Assembly: GCA_016719615.1 (NCBI GenBank)
Contig: JADJYQ010000005.1
Coordinates: 464,001 to 528,000 of the forward strand
From: Saprospiraceae bacterium
GTDB taxonomy: Bacteria > Bacteroidota > Bacteroidia > Chitinophagales > Saprospiraceae
Direction: 5' to 3'
DNA length: 64,000 nucleotides
The position numbers and the translations under genes were made by a program. Position 1 is the first letter of the stretch, and each line of letters begins with the position of its first letter. Shown here one piece after another: positions 21,054-29,926 of this stretch. The notes under the pieces are model-generated. The model saw only the letters and a list, made by a program, of their open reading frames with translations. It was not told where the DNA came from and made no database searches.

Positions 21054-21282
21054 ATCGCAAGTAAATAGCGCAGAAATGTGATTTTTGGAATACAGTCTAA
21101 TATTTTAAAAATAATTCATTTAAAAAAAGCTGATATTCAAATAAATATATATTATAAAATAATATAATATAAAAAATTACCTCATTTATTAGTGTAAAAT
21201 ATATCCAAGCCCTTTACATTTGCCATTGTATTACGATTATCCGCTATTTATAATACGCTGAAACAAAATAGTTAACAAATAG
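21054..21282. other. AT-rich intergenic, no gene seen
   Basis: This section between paralogues 3 and 4 contains an AT-rich tract at 21110-21180 and no supported gene or terminator. Confidence 0.5.
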
Positions 21283-21312
21283 TTGGTAATTTGAATATAT
21301 ATTCTACCTTTG
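21283..21312 (+). promoter_or_regulatory. Bacteroidota promoter of paralogue 4
   Basis: TTG (21283-21285), a 19-bp spacer, then TACCTTTG (21305-21312) fits the Bacteroidota -33/-7 layout. It predicts a leader of about 245 nt before the ATG at 21564. Confidence 0.75.
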
Positions 21313-21319
21313 CGGTAGT

Positions 21320-21563
21320 AAGTTTTTTATCCCAACCAAAGAATTGTAAAGATCCTCTCTTTATTACAAGCATTTTAGCTTACCATCCAACCCAATGATT
21401 TTAGACCCTCTAGGCTCTTCCTTTGAAGAACCTAAACAGATTCAATTTAAATCTGTGGTTATCTGAGGAAGAATAAAAATGTTTTTAGCAATTGCTGAAG
21501 TATGGCACTTCGGTAAGACTGTATATGCATTTATTATTTTTTAACAACTAAATAGAGGATCTC
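21320..21563 (+). promoter_or_regulatory. structured 5' leader of paralogue 4
   Basis: Three hairpins are visible: TAGGCTCTTC/GAAGAACCTA (21411-21434), CAGATT/AATCTG (21437-21455) and CTGAAGT/ACTTCGG (21495-21513). None carries a T run. I cannot match the leader to a named RNA family; no sequence similarity to the 6046-6257 leader was noticed. Confidence 0.35.
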
Positions 21564-24500
21564 ATGGAGAAAACGAACTTTACGTTTGACTTCCGCAGAT
21601 TAAAAAATTTTCATTCAGGTTCACGCCTGTTTTTTTCTATCTGCCTTGTGTGGCTGGTAGTATTTAATCCCACCAGAACACTCCAAGCCCAATGTTCAAT
21701 GGCTTGTAATTCACTTATTCAAGTATCATTAGATGCAAACTGCCAAGCTACGGTGACAGCTGCCATGATGCTTAATGACACCTTAACGGCTTGTCCCAGC
21801 GGACAATTCACTGTTAGAGTTTTAAAATACGACATCCCGATTCCTACCTCACCGGTAGTAACCGGAGCTTATGTTGGTGAAACTTTAAAAGTTGAAATTC
21901 GCGACAACATTTCAGGAAACAGATGTTGGGGTTATGCAAAGATTGAAGACAAATTGCCGCCCACAATTGAATGTGCACGCGATACAATTCCTTGTTTTGT
22001 CGCATCAACATATGCTCCTTATGCATATGATGGTTGCGGTTTAGACACGGTTATTTTAACCGATGAATTAATTATGCCACTAAATTGTGATAATCGATAT
22101 ATCAAACAAGTCGTTCGCAAATATGTAGCTTATGATATTTGGGGTAATAAATCGCCAGTATGCAGCGATACAATTTTGTTGAAGCGATTTGATACGGCAA
22201 GGGTGATTTGTCCTGAAAGTCATACCATTGCTTTAGGCAATGCGATCAATTGTAAAGATATTCAATACAATAGAATCCCGCTCGATAAGAATGGCCATCC
22301 CCACCCCGATTATACAGGTGTTCCTCAATATTCTGATACCGTTTCAAAATCGCCTTTGATTATTGAGACCATCGATATTTGGCCTGTGCGTGATATTTAT
22401 TGCAATATCGCGGTGACTTATGAAGATATTGATTTAGGGGTTATCAATTGTGTACAAAAATATATGAGGATGTGGACCATCAGGGAATGGTGGTGTAACT
22501 CCGAAGTTGTACGTGTCTGTATGCAGTTTATTGAAGTTGTAGATCGCGAAGCACCATATGTGCACGCCCCTTATGATTTTGAAGCAACAACTGATGGCGG
22601 ATATAAATGTCAGGCAACTGTAAATATACCTCCGGCAATCGTATTTGATTCTTGTAATAATAGAGATGTACGCGTCGATTTAGTGTATCCAGGCGGAATC
22701 AAGAATAATTCTAATGGAGGAGTTGTTGTTTTACCTGTTGGAGTAAATAAAATTTATTATCGTGCTTATGACAAATGTTATAATCTCGGCGTAGATTCTA
22801 TACTCGTAACTGTATTGGACAAAACTGCACCAGTTGCAATTTGTGATCGGGAAACAGTTGTATCACTATCTATTTACGGGACAACACATGTTTATGCAAA
22901 AACATTTGATGATGGAAGTTATGACGACTGCCATATTGATTCATTTCTGGTAAGAAGAATGGACAATGGTGCACCTTGTGGTCAGAACATTACATGGTTC
23001 AGACCATATGTGGAGTTCTGTTGTGCTGATGTTGGTCAAACAAGAACTGTCATATTCCGTGCAAAAGATAAACACGGTAACTATAATGATTGTATGGTGC
23101 AAATAGAAGTACAGGATAAAATTAAGCCTACCTGTCACCCACCTAAAGATCTTACAGTTTCATGTGATTTCCACTTCGATATAAATGACCTAAGTGTTTT
23201 TGGAGTCATGCAAACAGATTCTGCATACTTTAATAAAGCAAGATCATTAACTTATAAAGGTGCAGGAGGAGTTCCTGTGACCGTTAATTTCCATGATGGT
23301 TTTGCTCATGACAATTGTGAATTTGACATCGATCCAAGTCATGTTGATTATAGAACACAATGTAATGTTGGATCGATCGTAAGAACATGGGTTGTTAGTG
23401 ATGGAAATGGATCAGAGACCTGTACTCAAACCATCACATTTGTGAACTTTAATCCATATAACTTCAGCAATATTTGGTGGCCACGTGACACAACTCTTTA
23501 CATGTGCTTAGATCCGGATAGATTAACTCCGGACTCATTAGGTCTATTTCCAATTCTGCACAATGAAACCAAGTGTGATTTGTTAGGAATAAGCTCACAA
23601 GATCATTTATTTAGAATTGTCCAGGGTGGCGATGCTTGCTATAAGATTATCCGTAAATGGAAAGTCATTGACTGGTGTCAGGTTGTGTACACACCATCAG
23701 GTGCGCAATTTCAGGTAGCCACACATGATCAAATCATTAAGGTGAATAACTTGGTTGATCCTACTTTGGATGCTATTCCAACACAGGATACTACAGTTTG
23801 TACGCTAGATTCTTGTACGAATGGTTTTATAAGCCTCGTAGCACACGGATCAGATGATTGCACACCAGGTGATGAACTCGCTTGGGAATATTTGATAGAT
23901 CTGGGTAATAATGGAACATTTGATATTATCAGATCTGGGGTAGGCAATTTTATTGATGCAACCGGAAGGTATCCATTAGGTACGCATAAAATAAAATATG
24001 TTTTTGAAGATCGTTGCGGAAATAAAACTGCTGAGGAGCGTTTGTTTACGATTCTGAATTGTAAAGAACCAACACCTTATTGCATCAATGGAGTTGCGAT
24101 TGATTTGATGCCTTTAGATACGAACAGAGATGGACGTATCGACTGGGGTATGATTGAAGTATGGGCAAATGATGTTGATCAGGGAAGTTATGGAGCATGT
24201 AAAAATCCAATCGTACTCAGCTTTTCCAGCGACACAAATAATAGATCGATTGTATTTGATTGCAATACTTTAGGTCAACAAACCGTGCAAATGTGGGTAA
24301 CGGACAGATTAACAGGTAAACAGGCTTATTGTAGAACTTTTATTGAAGTTCAAGATAACAATAAGGCTTGCGGACAAACATTGCAAAGTGGAACGATCAA
24401 TGGTTTAGTTTCCAATCGCGAAGACAATCAGTCTATGAATGATGTTGAGGTGAGTCTTGTAGATCAGAATTCGCAGGGCAAACCAACGGTATCAAAAGTG

Positions 24501-25661
24501 ATCACTACAAGTAATGGACAATATGCATTTTCAAACATGCCGTTGAACAATGGAAATTACAATGTTGTAGCTTCCAGAAATGCGGATCCATTAAATGGTG
24601 TTTCTACTGCTGATATTGTGAAAATCCAAAGACATATTCTGGGTATTGAAACATTGACATCTCCTTACAAAACTATTGCGGCGGATGTAAACAATGACTT
24701 GAATATTACCTCAAAGGATATTGTTGAATTGAGAAGATTAATACTTGGAATCAATTCGAAATTTGCAAACAATGAGAGCTGGGCGTTTGTGGATGCTGCT
24801 TATCAGTTTAGCAATGCAGGTGATGAAGTATTGAAGGAGAAATGGCCAAGAAGTTACAAAATTGATCCTTTCAATAAAGACATGAATGGAATTGACTTCA
24901 AGGGAATAAAAATTGGAGATATTACCGGTAATGCAACTGCAGGATTTGGTGCGGTGACAACAAGAGGAAACAATACTACCTTGGAATTGATCACACAAGA
25001 AATGACATTTACATCCGGTTTGGATGTGGTTGTGCCTGTCAGTGTATTAAATAATTACGGATTAACTGGTATGCAGTTTACGATTCAGTTTGATCCAAAA
25101 GTACTTGAATTTGTAGATGTTCAATCAGCGGCTTGTAGCCTAAACCAAGATCATTTAGGATTGGTTGCGCTTGGCCAAGGATTGGTCACCTTAAGCTGGA
25201 ACACTAATGTTGATTTCGACGTCAACAATGGTGATAAATTATTCACGCTTAAATTCAAGGCTCTTTCACAAGGTAATCTCTCAAATGCACTACAATTTAA
25301 TTCGATAATTACTCCTGCATTAGCTTTTAATGCAGAAGTTGAAGATATGGATCTCAAGTTGGGATTCAGAAACCAAAATGGTACAGTGAAGACTCATCAA
25401 GGAATCATTGTTTACCAAAATCAACCCAACCCTTTCTCTGAGTTCACGATTGTTGGTTATGAACTGCCAGATGCAGCTCAAGCAACGATTACGGTTTATG
25501 ATCTCAATAGTAAAGTTCTGCACAAGAGTGTTATGAACGCAACTAAAGGATATAACCAGTTTGAACTCAATACATCACAATTAGGAGCAACAGGAGTTCT
25601 GTTCTACCAATTGGATGCGGCCGGTTATACCGCGACGAAGAGAATGGTTGTCATCAAGTAA
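21564..25661 (+). CDS. HYR-like surface protein with dockerin-like, cohesin-like and T9SS domains (paralogue 4)
   Basis: 1,365 aa. The ATG at 21564 leads a 43-residue signal region with a hydrophobic core (LFFSICLVWLVVF) ending LQAQC. Cys-rich HYR-like repeats follow (CPESHTIALG, VIDWCQVVY, VQDKIKPTC). A regulatory-like segment (about 945-1,005), a dockerin-like pair (GVSTADIVKIQRHILG and DVNNDLNITSKD, about 1,012-1,068), a cohesin-like domain (about 1,145-1,275, including GMQFTIQFDPKVLEFVDV) and a T9SS tail (YQNQPNPFSE to KRMVVIK) complete it. It is closest to the 6756 gene, even at the nucleotide level across the dockerin-like part. It has its own promoter, leader and terminator. Confidence 0.9.
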   Translation: MEKTNFTFDFRRLKNFHSGSRLFFSICLVWLVVFNPTRTLQAQCSMACNSLIQVSLDANCQATVTAAMMLNDTLTACPSGQFTVRVLKYDIPIPTSPVVTGAYVGETLKVEIRDNISGNRCWGYAKIEDKLPPTIECARDTIPCFVASTYAPYAYDGCGLDTVILTDELIMPLNCDNRYIKQVVRKYVAYDIWGNKSPVCSDTILLKRFDTARVICPESHTIALGNAINCKDIQYNRIPLDKNGHPHPDYTGVPQYSDTVSKSPLIIETIDIWPVRDIYCNIAVTYEDIDLGVINCVQKYMRMWTIREWWCNSEVVRVCMQFIEVVDREAPYVHAPYDFEATTDGGYKCQATVNIPPAIVFDSCNNRDVRVDLVYPGGIKNNSNGGVVVLPVGVNKIYYRAYDKCYNLGVDSILVTVLDKTAPVAICDRETVVSLSIYGTTHVYAKTFDDGSYDDCHIDSFLVRRMDNGAPCGQNITWFRPYVEFCCADVGQTRTVIFRAKDKHGNYNDCMVQIEVQDKIKPTCHPPKDLTVSCDFHFDINDLSVFGVMQTDSAYFNKARSLTYKGAGGVPVTVNFHDGFAHDNCEFDIDPSHVDYRTQCNVGSIVRTWVVSDGNGSETCTQTITFVNFNPYNFSNIWWPRDTTLYMCLDPDRLTPDSLGLFPILHNETKCDLLGISSQDHLFRIVQGGDACYKIIRKWKVIDWCQVVYTPSGAQFQVATHDQIIKVNNLVDPTLDAIPTQDTTVCTLDSCTNGFISLVAHGSDDCTPGDELAWEYLIDLGNNGTFDIIRSGVGNFIDATGRYPLGTHKIKYVFEDRCGNKTAEERLFTILNCKEPTPYCINGVAIDLMPLDTNRDGRIDWGMIEVWANDVDQGSYGACKNPIVLSFSSDTNNRSIVFDCNTLGQQTVQMWVTDRLTGKQAYCRTFIEVQDNNKACGQTLQSGTINGLVSNREDNQSMNDVEVSLVDQNSQGKPTVSKVITTSNGQYAFSNMPLNNGNYNVVASRNADPLNGVSTADIVKIQRHILGIETLTSPYKTIAADVNNDLNITSKDIVELRRLILGINSKFANNESWAFVDAAYQFSNAGDEVLKEKWPRSYKIDPFNKDMNGIDFKGIKIGDITGNATAGFGAVTTRGNNTTLELITQEMTFTSGLDVVVPVSVLNNYGLTGMQFTIQFDPKVLEFVDVQSAACSLNQDHLGLVALGQGLVTLSWNTNVDFDVNNGDKLFTLKFKALSQGNLSNALQFNSIITPALAFNAEVEDMDLKLGFRNQNGTVKTHQGIIVYQNQPNPFSEFTIVGYELPDAAQATITVYDLNSKVLHKSVMNATKGYNQFELNTSQLGATGVLFYQLDAAGYTATKRMVVIK

Positions 25662-25706
25662 GGCTAAATTCGTTTTGTTCTAAAGAGTTTACTGTTTTTG
25701 GGATGG

Positions 25707-25747
25707 GACCCCTCTCCATAAAAGTTATGGAGGGGGTCTTTTTTTTT
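25707..25747 (+). terminator. Rho-independent terminator
   Basis: A stem GACCCCTCTCCAT / ATGGAGGGGGTC with a short loop runs into nine T. It is preceded by GTTTTTGGGATGG (25694-25706), the same 13-mer as before the 13243 terminator. Confidence 0.92.
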
Positions 25748-25804
25748 AAGTAAGCGATCAAACTATCGCTTACCGTTCCTGTTCTTTATCAGGAAGGAGA
25801 TAGT

Positions 25805-25812
25805 TATCTTTG
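25805..25812 (+). promoter_or_regulatory. -7 box for ruvX-def
   Basis: TATCTTTG, 14 bp before the ATG at 25827 and just after the upstream terminator, implies a very short leader. Confidence 0.6.
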
Positions 25813-25826
25813 TATATAAATTGAGG

Positions 25827-26237
25827 ATGTCGCGGATACTGGGAATTGATTACGGAATTAAACGATGTGGATTGGCTGTAACTGATCCTATGCAATTAAT
25901 TGTGAGTGGACTTGACACCATTTTTACCAATGATTTGAAAGATTTTGTGCTCGCATACAATACAACAGAGAATTTACATAAAATTGTACTTGGCAAACCT
26001 GTGCATAAAGATGGAACGGACACATTTTTAATGTTGGAAATTGAAAAATTCTCTGAATGGGTACTTCAGATGTTGCCAAATGTTCAGATTGATTTTGTGG
26101 ATGAACGAAATACTTCGGTCGCTGCCAAAGCTGCAATTTTGGAAAGTGGAGTTAAAAAAAAGGATCGAAGAAATAAAGCATTGGTCGACAAGGTAAGTGC
26201 AGTTATTATTTTACAACGATATTTAGGACATTATTGA
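25827..26237 (+). CDS. ruvX: RuvX/YqgF family putative Holliday junction resolvase
   Basis: 136 aa, the usual length. The RNase H-like fold begins ILGIDYG (Asp8), and a conserved VDERNTS lies near residue 91. In other bacteria YqgF is tied to 16S rRNA 5'-end processing and possibly to junction resolution; it acts in the cytoplasm. I use the ATG at 25827 rather than the TTG two codons upstream because it gives the canonical short N-terminus. def follows 12 bp downstream, so the two are probably one operon. Confidence 0.92.
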   Translation: MSRILGIDYGIKRCGLAVTDPMQLIVSGLDTIFTNDLKDFVLAYNTTENLHKIVLGKPVHKDGTDTFLMLEIEKFSEWVLQMLPNVQIDFVDERNTSVAAKAAILESGVKKKDRRNKALVDKVSAVIILQRYLGHY

Positions 26238-26249
26238 ATATTAAATTTT

Positions 26250-26798
26250 ATGGTTCTTCCAATAGTTTTATATGGGAATCCGGTTTTAAAATTGGTATCA
26301 AAATCCATTGACCAGAACTATCCCGATCTTCATCAACTTATCAAAAATATGTGGGATACCATGTATTTTGCAAAAGGAGTTGGTCTTGCTGCCCCGCAAA
26401 TAGGAATTCCTATTCGTTTATTTGTTATTGACTCTTTGGAGTATTATAAAAAGGAGGACCAAGGCAAAGGGTTTAAGAAGGTTTTTTTGAATGCGCAAAT
26501 TTTGGATCAACAAGGTCCACAATGGGGTTTTGATGAAGGTTGTTTAAGTATTCCTAAAATTACTGCTGAAGTACTGCGGAAGCCGGTGATAAAAATCCGA
26601 TACCAGGACGAGCAATTTAAATGGCACGAGGAAGAGTATGATGATATGAATGCAAGAATTATTCAACATGAATACGATCATATTGAAGGTATCCTATTTG
26701 TTGAAAAAATTAGCGCAATGCGGAAACGCATTATACAATCGAAACTTGATAAAATTAAAAGGGGAATTGTTGATGTCAAATATCCCGTAAAGCAGTAA
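26250..26798 (+). CDS. def: peptide deformylase
   Basis: 182 aa. It removes the N-formyl group from nascent proteins, using a metal ion. All three family motifs are present: GVGLAAPQ (about 44-51), EGCLS (about 96-100, metal-binding Cys) and HEYDH (about 140-144, the two His ligands and catalytic Glu). The N-terminus MVLPIVLYGNPVL is typical. Linked to ruvX in the same direction. Confidence 0.97.
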   Translation: MVLPIVLYGNPVLKLVSKSIDQNYPDLHQLIKNMWDTMYFAKGVGLAAPQIGIPIRLFVIDSLEYYKKEDQGKGFKKVFLNAQILDQQGPQWGFDEGCLSIPKITAEVLRKPVIKIRYQDEQFKWHEEEYDDMNARIIQHEYDHIEGILFVEKISAMRKRIIQSKLDKIKRGIVDVKYPVKQ

Positions 26799-26909
26799 TT
26801 ATCTTTTTGCGAAAAGTCAATTACATGACTATTATAGCAGATAATACTTAGAATGTTCAAGTACTTCGAAATTCAATTTGAAATACACTTTCTTTTTTCC
26901 AATAAGGGC

Positions 26910-26917
26910 TATCTTTG
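26910..26917 (+). promoter_or_regulatory. -7 box for the 26932 gene
   Basis: TATCTTTG, 14 bp before the ATG. It rules against the longer TTG-initiated frame, whose start would lie upstream of this box. Confidence 0.6.
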
Positions 26918-26931
26918 TACAAATCTATACC

Positions 26932-28197
26932 ATGAAAAAATTATTAAATATATTAGCACTATTTGTTATATGTATTTTTCAATTAAATAGTCAGTTAAGT
27001 AAAATATTCGTACTCAATGAAGGGTCTTTTGACTTTGTCAGCGGTCAAATTACAGTACCTGTGAGCCTAGGCGTGTTTGATGTTAATTCTAAAACTTATC
27101 AGCAAATCTCGGAAATTCCAAATGCACGATTTGCATCAGATCTCCTCATTCATGAGAATTCGATTTGGATCGCTGCTGATAAATATTTGATAGAATTCAA
27201 TTTGAACACATTGACCCATATCCGGACAAAGGAAATTGAAGGGATTAGAAAATTGGCCATAAAAGATGAGTTGATTATCGTGACCCGGGGCGAATATTTA
27301 AAAAATTTGAACTCCTACGTGCAAATATTGAATAAAATGGATTTTAGTTTATTGTTTGAAATTCCAGAGACTGAAATGGGATTTACTACCGAAAATATTG
27401 TGGTGAAGGATCGTGTAGCATATATAGGGGTAAATAACGGTTTCGTATTTGGACAGGAAGTTGGAAAGATTTTAAAAATAGATTTGGATTCCTTAAAGTG
27501 GAATCAAACTATAGATTTGGGTGTTGATGGAAAAAATCCTGAAAACTTAATGCTTTATGAAGATGTATTGCTGAGTCTTAACAATAAAGATTTTACTGGA
27601 AGTTCAGTTTCAGTGATAGATTTAAAGAACAATGAAGTGCGGAATCATAATTTAGCCGATGTTCAATCTCTTTGCGGTACATCTACGCTAATGAAGTCTG
27701 GTGTAATTTATCAGGAGTTTGGAGAGACTACTTTAGGTCGGTACGATATTACGGGAAATACATCTTCAACATTCAAAGAATTAAACGATGCCGTTTATGG
27801 AATGTCATTTTCTGAAAATTTTAATGTACTATGTGCCGGAGTTACCGATTTTAAATCATTTGGCAAGGTGTTCGTTTATGATAAAGATATTAACGAGTTA
27901 TATAATTTTAATACAAGCATTGCACCCGGATATTTTGCATTTCAAGGTATTTCTGTGAACACAAAACACGAGAATGCATCATTGGATATTACAGTATCGC
28001 CTAATCCTGTTTTGGATTATTGCTATATTGAATCCTCTGATAATATTGAAGAAATAACTTTGTTTGATATGATGGGTAGTCAAATTCTTAAGCAAAGTCT
28101 TCTTAAAATAAATACAAGGGCGCTTGCAAGTGGTACCTATATCCTTAAAGTAAGATCCAAACATAAAAGCGGAAAAACCCTGCTTGTAAAATATTAA
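26932..28197 (+). CDS. secreted propeller-like protein with T9SS tail
   Basis: 421 aa from the ATG at 26932. Signal peptide: KKLLNILALFVICIFQLNSQ. The body resembles the YncE/DUF5074-type cell-surface propellers of Bacteroidota (KIFVLNEGSFDF near the N-terminus, repeated short strands such as NSIWIAADKYLIEFNLNT); this family call is by general resemblance, not a diagnostic motif. The last 75 residues form a T9SS type A sorting domain (VSPNPVLDYCYI ... SGKTLLVKY). It appears monocistronic. Ligand unknown. Confidence 0.8.
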   Translation: MKKLLNILALFVICIFQLNSQLSKIFVLNEGSFDFVSGQITVPVSLGVFDVNSKTYQQISEIPNARFASDLLIHENSIWIAADKYLIEFNLNTLTHIRTKEIEGIRKLAIKDELIIVTRGEYLKNLNSYVQILNKMDFSLLFEIPETEMGFTTENIVVKDRVAYIGVNNGFVFGQEVGKILKIDLDSLKWNQTIDLGVDGKNPENLMLYEDVLLSLNNKDFTGSSVSVIDLKNNEVRNHNLADVQSLCGTSTLMKSGVIYQEFGETTLGRYDITGNTSSTFKELNDAVYGMSFSENFNVLCAGVTDFKSFGKVFVYDKDINELYNFNTSIAPGYFAFQGISVNTKHENASLDITVSPNPVLDYCYIESSDNIEEITLFDMMGSQILKQSLLKINTRALASGTYILKVRSKHKSGKTLLVKY

Positions 28198-28421
28198 TCC
28201 AGGAATATTTTACTATAAATATTGCAATAAAAATACAGGATAGATTTCGCGAGATTTGACTGATTTGCATTTCTCAATGCATGATAGCGAGATCAAAAGT
28301 AAATTTGTCGCGTTATTCTGATTTCATTTAAATGGACAAGATCACTTTGGCTTCATTGAAGCACGGGTGACTCTATTAGTGAATATTCCTTTTCTGAAGT
28401 AAGTCTGGAATAGAATTTTAT

Positions 28422-28523
28422 TTAAGTTAAGGATATCCTATCATCTAAATTGGAAGTATGTCCAATGTAATGAATATCAGCAGATTTTGAATACAAGATG
28501 TAAACAAAGAAATGGGTGTTCAT
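28422..28523 (-). pseudogene. truncated GIY-YIG copy (first 29 codons)
   Basis: The start codon and first 29 codons are identical to the intact GIY-YIG gene at 28688-28957; after that the frame runs ISLT and stops. It belongs to the duplicated 109-bp block 28437-28545. Confidence 0.85.
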
Positions 28524-28545
28524 AAATCAGCGGAAGGTCAGGGAT
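28437..28545. repeat. 109-bp direct repeat, copy A
   Basis: Identical base for base to 28871-28979, offset 434 bp. It contains the 3' 15 nt of tRNA-Ser (28531-28545) and the first 29 codons of the GIY-YIG gene. Confidence 0.95.
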
Positions 28546-28607
28546 GCCGACGATCCCAAAAGGTGAATAATAAAATGAAATAGCAACGAAAGTTTGGGAT
28601 GTCGGCA
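28545..28607. repeat. 63-bp inverted repeat 1
   Basis: Arms TGCCGACGATCCCAAA and TTTGGGATGTCGGCA are complementary except for one unpaired base. It abuts the duplicated tRNA fragment. Confidence 0.85.
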
Positions 28608-28670
28608 CGCTGACAACAAGGCATGAAAATTTCAAGATGGAATGGAATGAAAAAGCCTTGTTCGTCAGCG
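28608..28670. repeat. 63-bp inverted repeat 2
   Basis: Arms CGCTGACAACAAGGC and GCCTTGTTCGTCAGCG pair with one bulged base. It abuts the first inverted repeat, has the same 63-bp span, and lies just beyond the GIY-YIG stop codon. Confidence 0.85.
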
Positions 28671-28687
28671 TTCGAACCAACGAATGA

Positions 28688-28957
28688 TCAAAGTATATTG
28701 TCGGAAGAATATTTTTGGATGAAACTCAAAAGTCTCAAAGTTGAAAGATTCTTTAACTTGAGTTCGAGGGCAAATGCTTGAACTTTAGAGTCTTTTTTTA
28801 AAGCGAAAACTAAAGTCCAGGGTCGAAATTTTGAAGTAAAATTTTCAAGACCTTTATTATGACGTAAAACCCTATCATCTAAATTGGAAGTATGTCCAAT
28901 GTAATGAATATCAGCAGATTTTGAATACAAGATGTAAACAAAGAAATGGGTGTTCAT
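28688..28957 (-). CDS. GIY-YIG domain endonuclease-like protein
   Basis: 89 aa, a single-domain UvrC-N/YhbQ-like protein: VYILYSKSADIHYIGHT carries the GIY-YIG core as Y-I-L and Y-I-G, followed by Arg (DDRVLRHNKG). The family includes nicking and homing nucleases; activity here is inferred. Its start lies only 7 nt beyond the 3' end of tRNA-Ser on the same strand, so it may be transcribed with the tRNA. The 5' third is duplicated at 28437-28523. Two 63-bp hairpins follow the stop. Proximity to a tRNA 3' end and flanking duplication suggest a small mobile or formerly mobile unit. Confidence 0.85.
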   Translation of the reverse strand: MNTHFFVYILYSKSADIHYIGHTSNLDDRVLRHNKGLENFTSKFRPWTLVFALKKDSKVQAFALELKLKNLSTLRLLSFIQKYSSDNIL

Positions 28958-28979
28958 AAATCAGCGGAAGGTCAGGGAT
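28871..28979. repeat. 109-bp direct repeat, copy B
   Basis: Identical to 28437-28545. Here it spans the real tRNA-Ser 3' end and the start of the intact GIY-YIG gene. Confidence 0.95.
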
Positions 28980-29052
28980 TCGAACCCTGGGTACCCTTTT
29001 GGGGTACACGCACTTTCCAGGCGCGCCAATTAAACCGCTCTTGCAACCTTCC
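28965..29052 (-). tRNA. tRNA-Ser (anticodon GGA)
   Basis: The reverse complement folds as a class II tRNA: acceptor GGAAGGT/ACCTTCC, discriminator G, anticodon stem CGCGC/GTGCG with loop CTGGAAA (anticodon GGA), long variable arm GTACCC/GGGTAC and T arm CAGGG-TTCGAAT-CCCTG. CCA is not encoded. Confidence 0.97.
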
Positions 29053-29149
29053 TCTGGTGCAAAAGTACAAAATTAGCTCGTTTAAAGCTTGATGATTGGG
29101 CGGGAATTAAATGGAAAGGCGGCGGAGATTATTAAAAATAGATCTTCAC

Positions 29150-29926
29150 TCAGAATTGAAATAACTTATTTGCGTTTTGAGTAGTTTGTAAAGCTATTTC
29201 ATCGATTGGGCATTGATAAAATTGTGCAAGAGTTGAAGCAATGATTGGTATGTATGAAGGTTCATTTCGTTTACCCCGAAATGGTACGGGGCTTAAATAT
29301 GGAGAATCTGTTTCTAATAATATGCTTGATAATGGAATTTTTGAAATCACTTCTTTTAATGGGTTGTTTTTATAGCTAATCGTGCCGCCAATTCCTAAAT
29401 AAAATCCAAGATCAATAATTTGCTTAGCTTGTTCCAAGTTGCCTCCAAAACAATGAAAAACCCCTGATACTTTGCCATTCTGTTGTGATTGCACTAACTT
29501 AATATTTTCATCCAGACTGTTTCTGGAATGTATAATTATAGGTTTACTGCTTGACTTTGCCCATTCCAACTGTGTAATGAAAGCTAATTTTTGTGCTTCC
29601 CAATTCGAAAGATCCCAATAGGCATCAGTGCCAGTTTCTCCTATGCCAATAAAAATAGGATTTTGAATTTGTGATTCAAATTCGTTTAGGATATTTTTAT
29701 AATTTTCTTTTACATCGCAAGGATGAAGACCAATGGTTGCATAACAAATTTCAGGGTATTTAATTTGCAAGGCTAACATGCCCGACATTGAATTAACATC
29801 GATGTTAGGAAGGACTATTTTATGTACATTTACGTTTAGTGCATTATTAATGACGGTATCCCTATCATCCTGGAATGCATCAGCATAAATATGAGCATGT
29901 GTATCAATAAAAGTCAATTCTTTCAT
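29150..29926 (-). CDS. TatD family metal-dependent DNase
   Basis: 258 aa from the ATG at 29926. TIM-barrel hydrolase motifs are present: DTHAHI (metal His10 and His12), GIGETG, IIHSRNS, FHCFGG and LLETDSPYLSP. TatD proteins are 3'-5' DNases, and some act on D-Tyr-tRNA; which applies here cannot be told. The start overlaps the start of the divergent RNase HI gene in a single CATG, so promoter signals for each gene must lie in the other's coding region. Confidence 0.93.
   Translation of the reverse strand: MKELTFIDTHAHIYADAFQDDRDTVINNALNVNVHKIVLPNIDVNSMSGMLALQIKYPEICYATIGLHPCDVKENYKNILNEFESQIQNPIFIGIGETGTDAYWDLSNWEAQKLAFITQLEWAKSSSKPIIIHSRNSLDENIKLVQSQQNGKVSGVFHCFGGNLEQAKQIIDLGFYLGIGGTISYKNNPLKEVISKIPLSSILLETDSPYLSPVPFRGKRNEPSYIPIIASTLAQFYQCPIDEIALQTTQNANKLFQF

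Noticed and set aside
28477..28680. 67-aa minus-strand reading frame
   Set aside because: It crosses the inverted repeats and the duplicated tRNA/GIY-YIG block out of the GIY-YIG frame and has no independent support.
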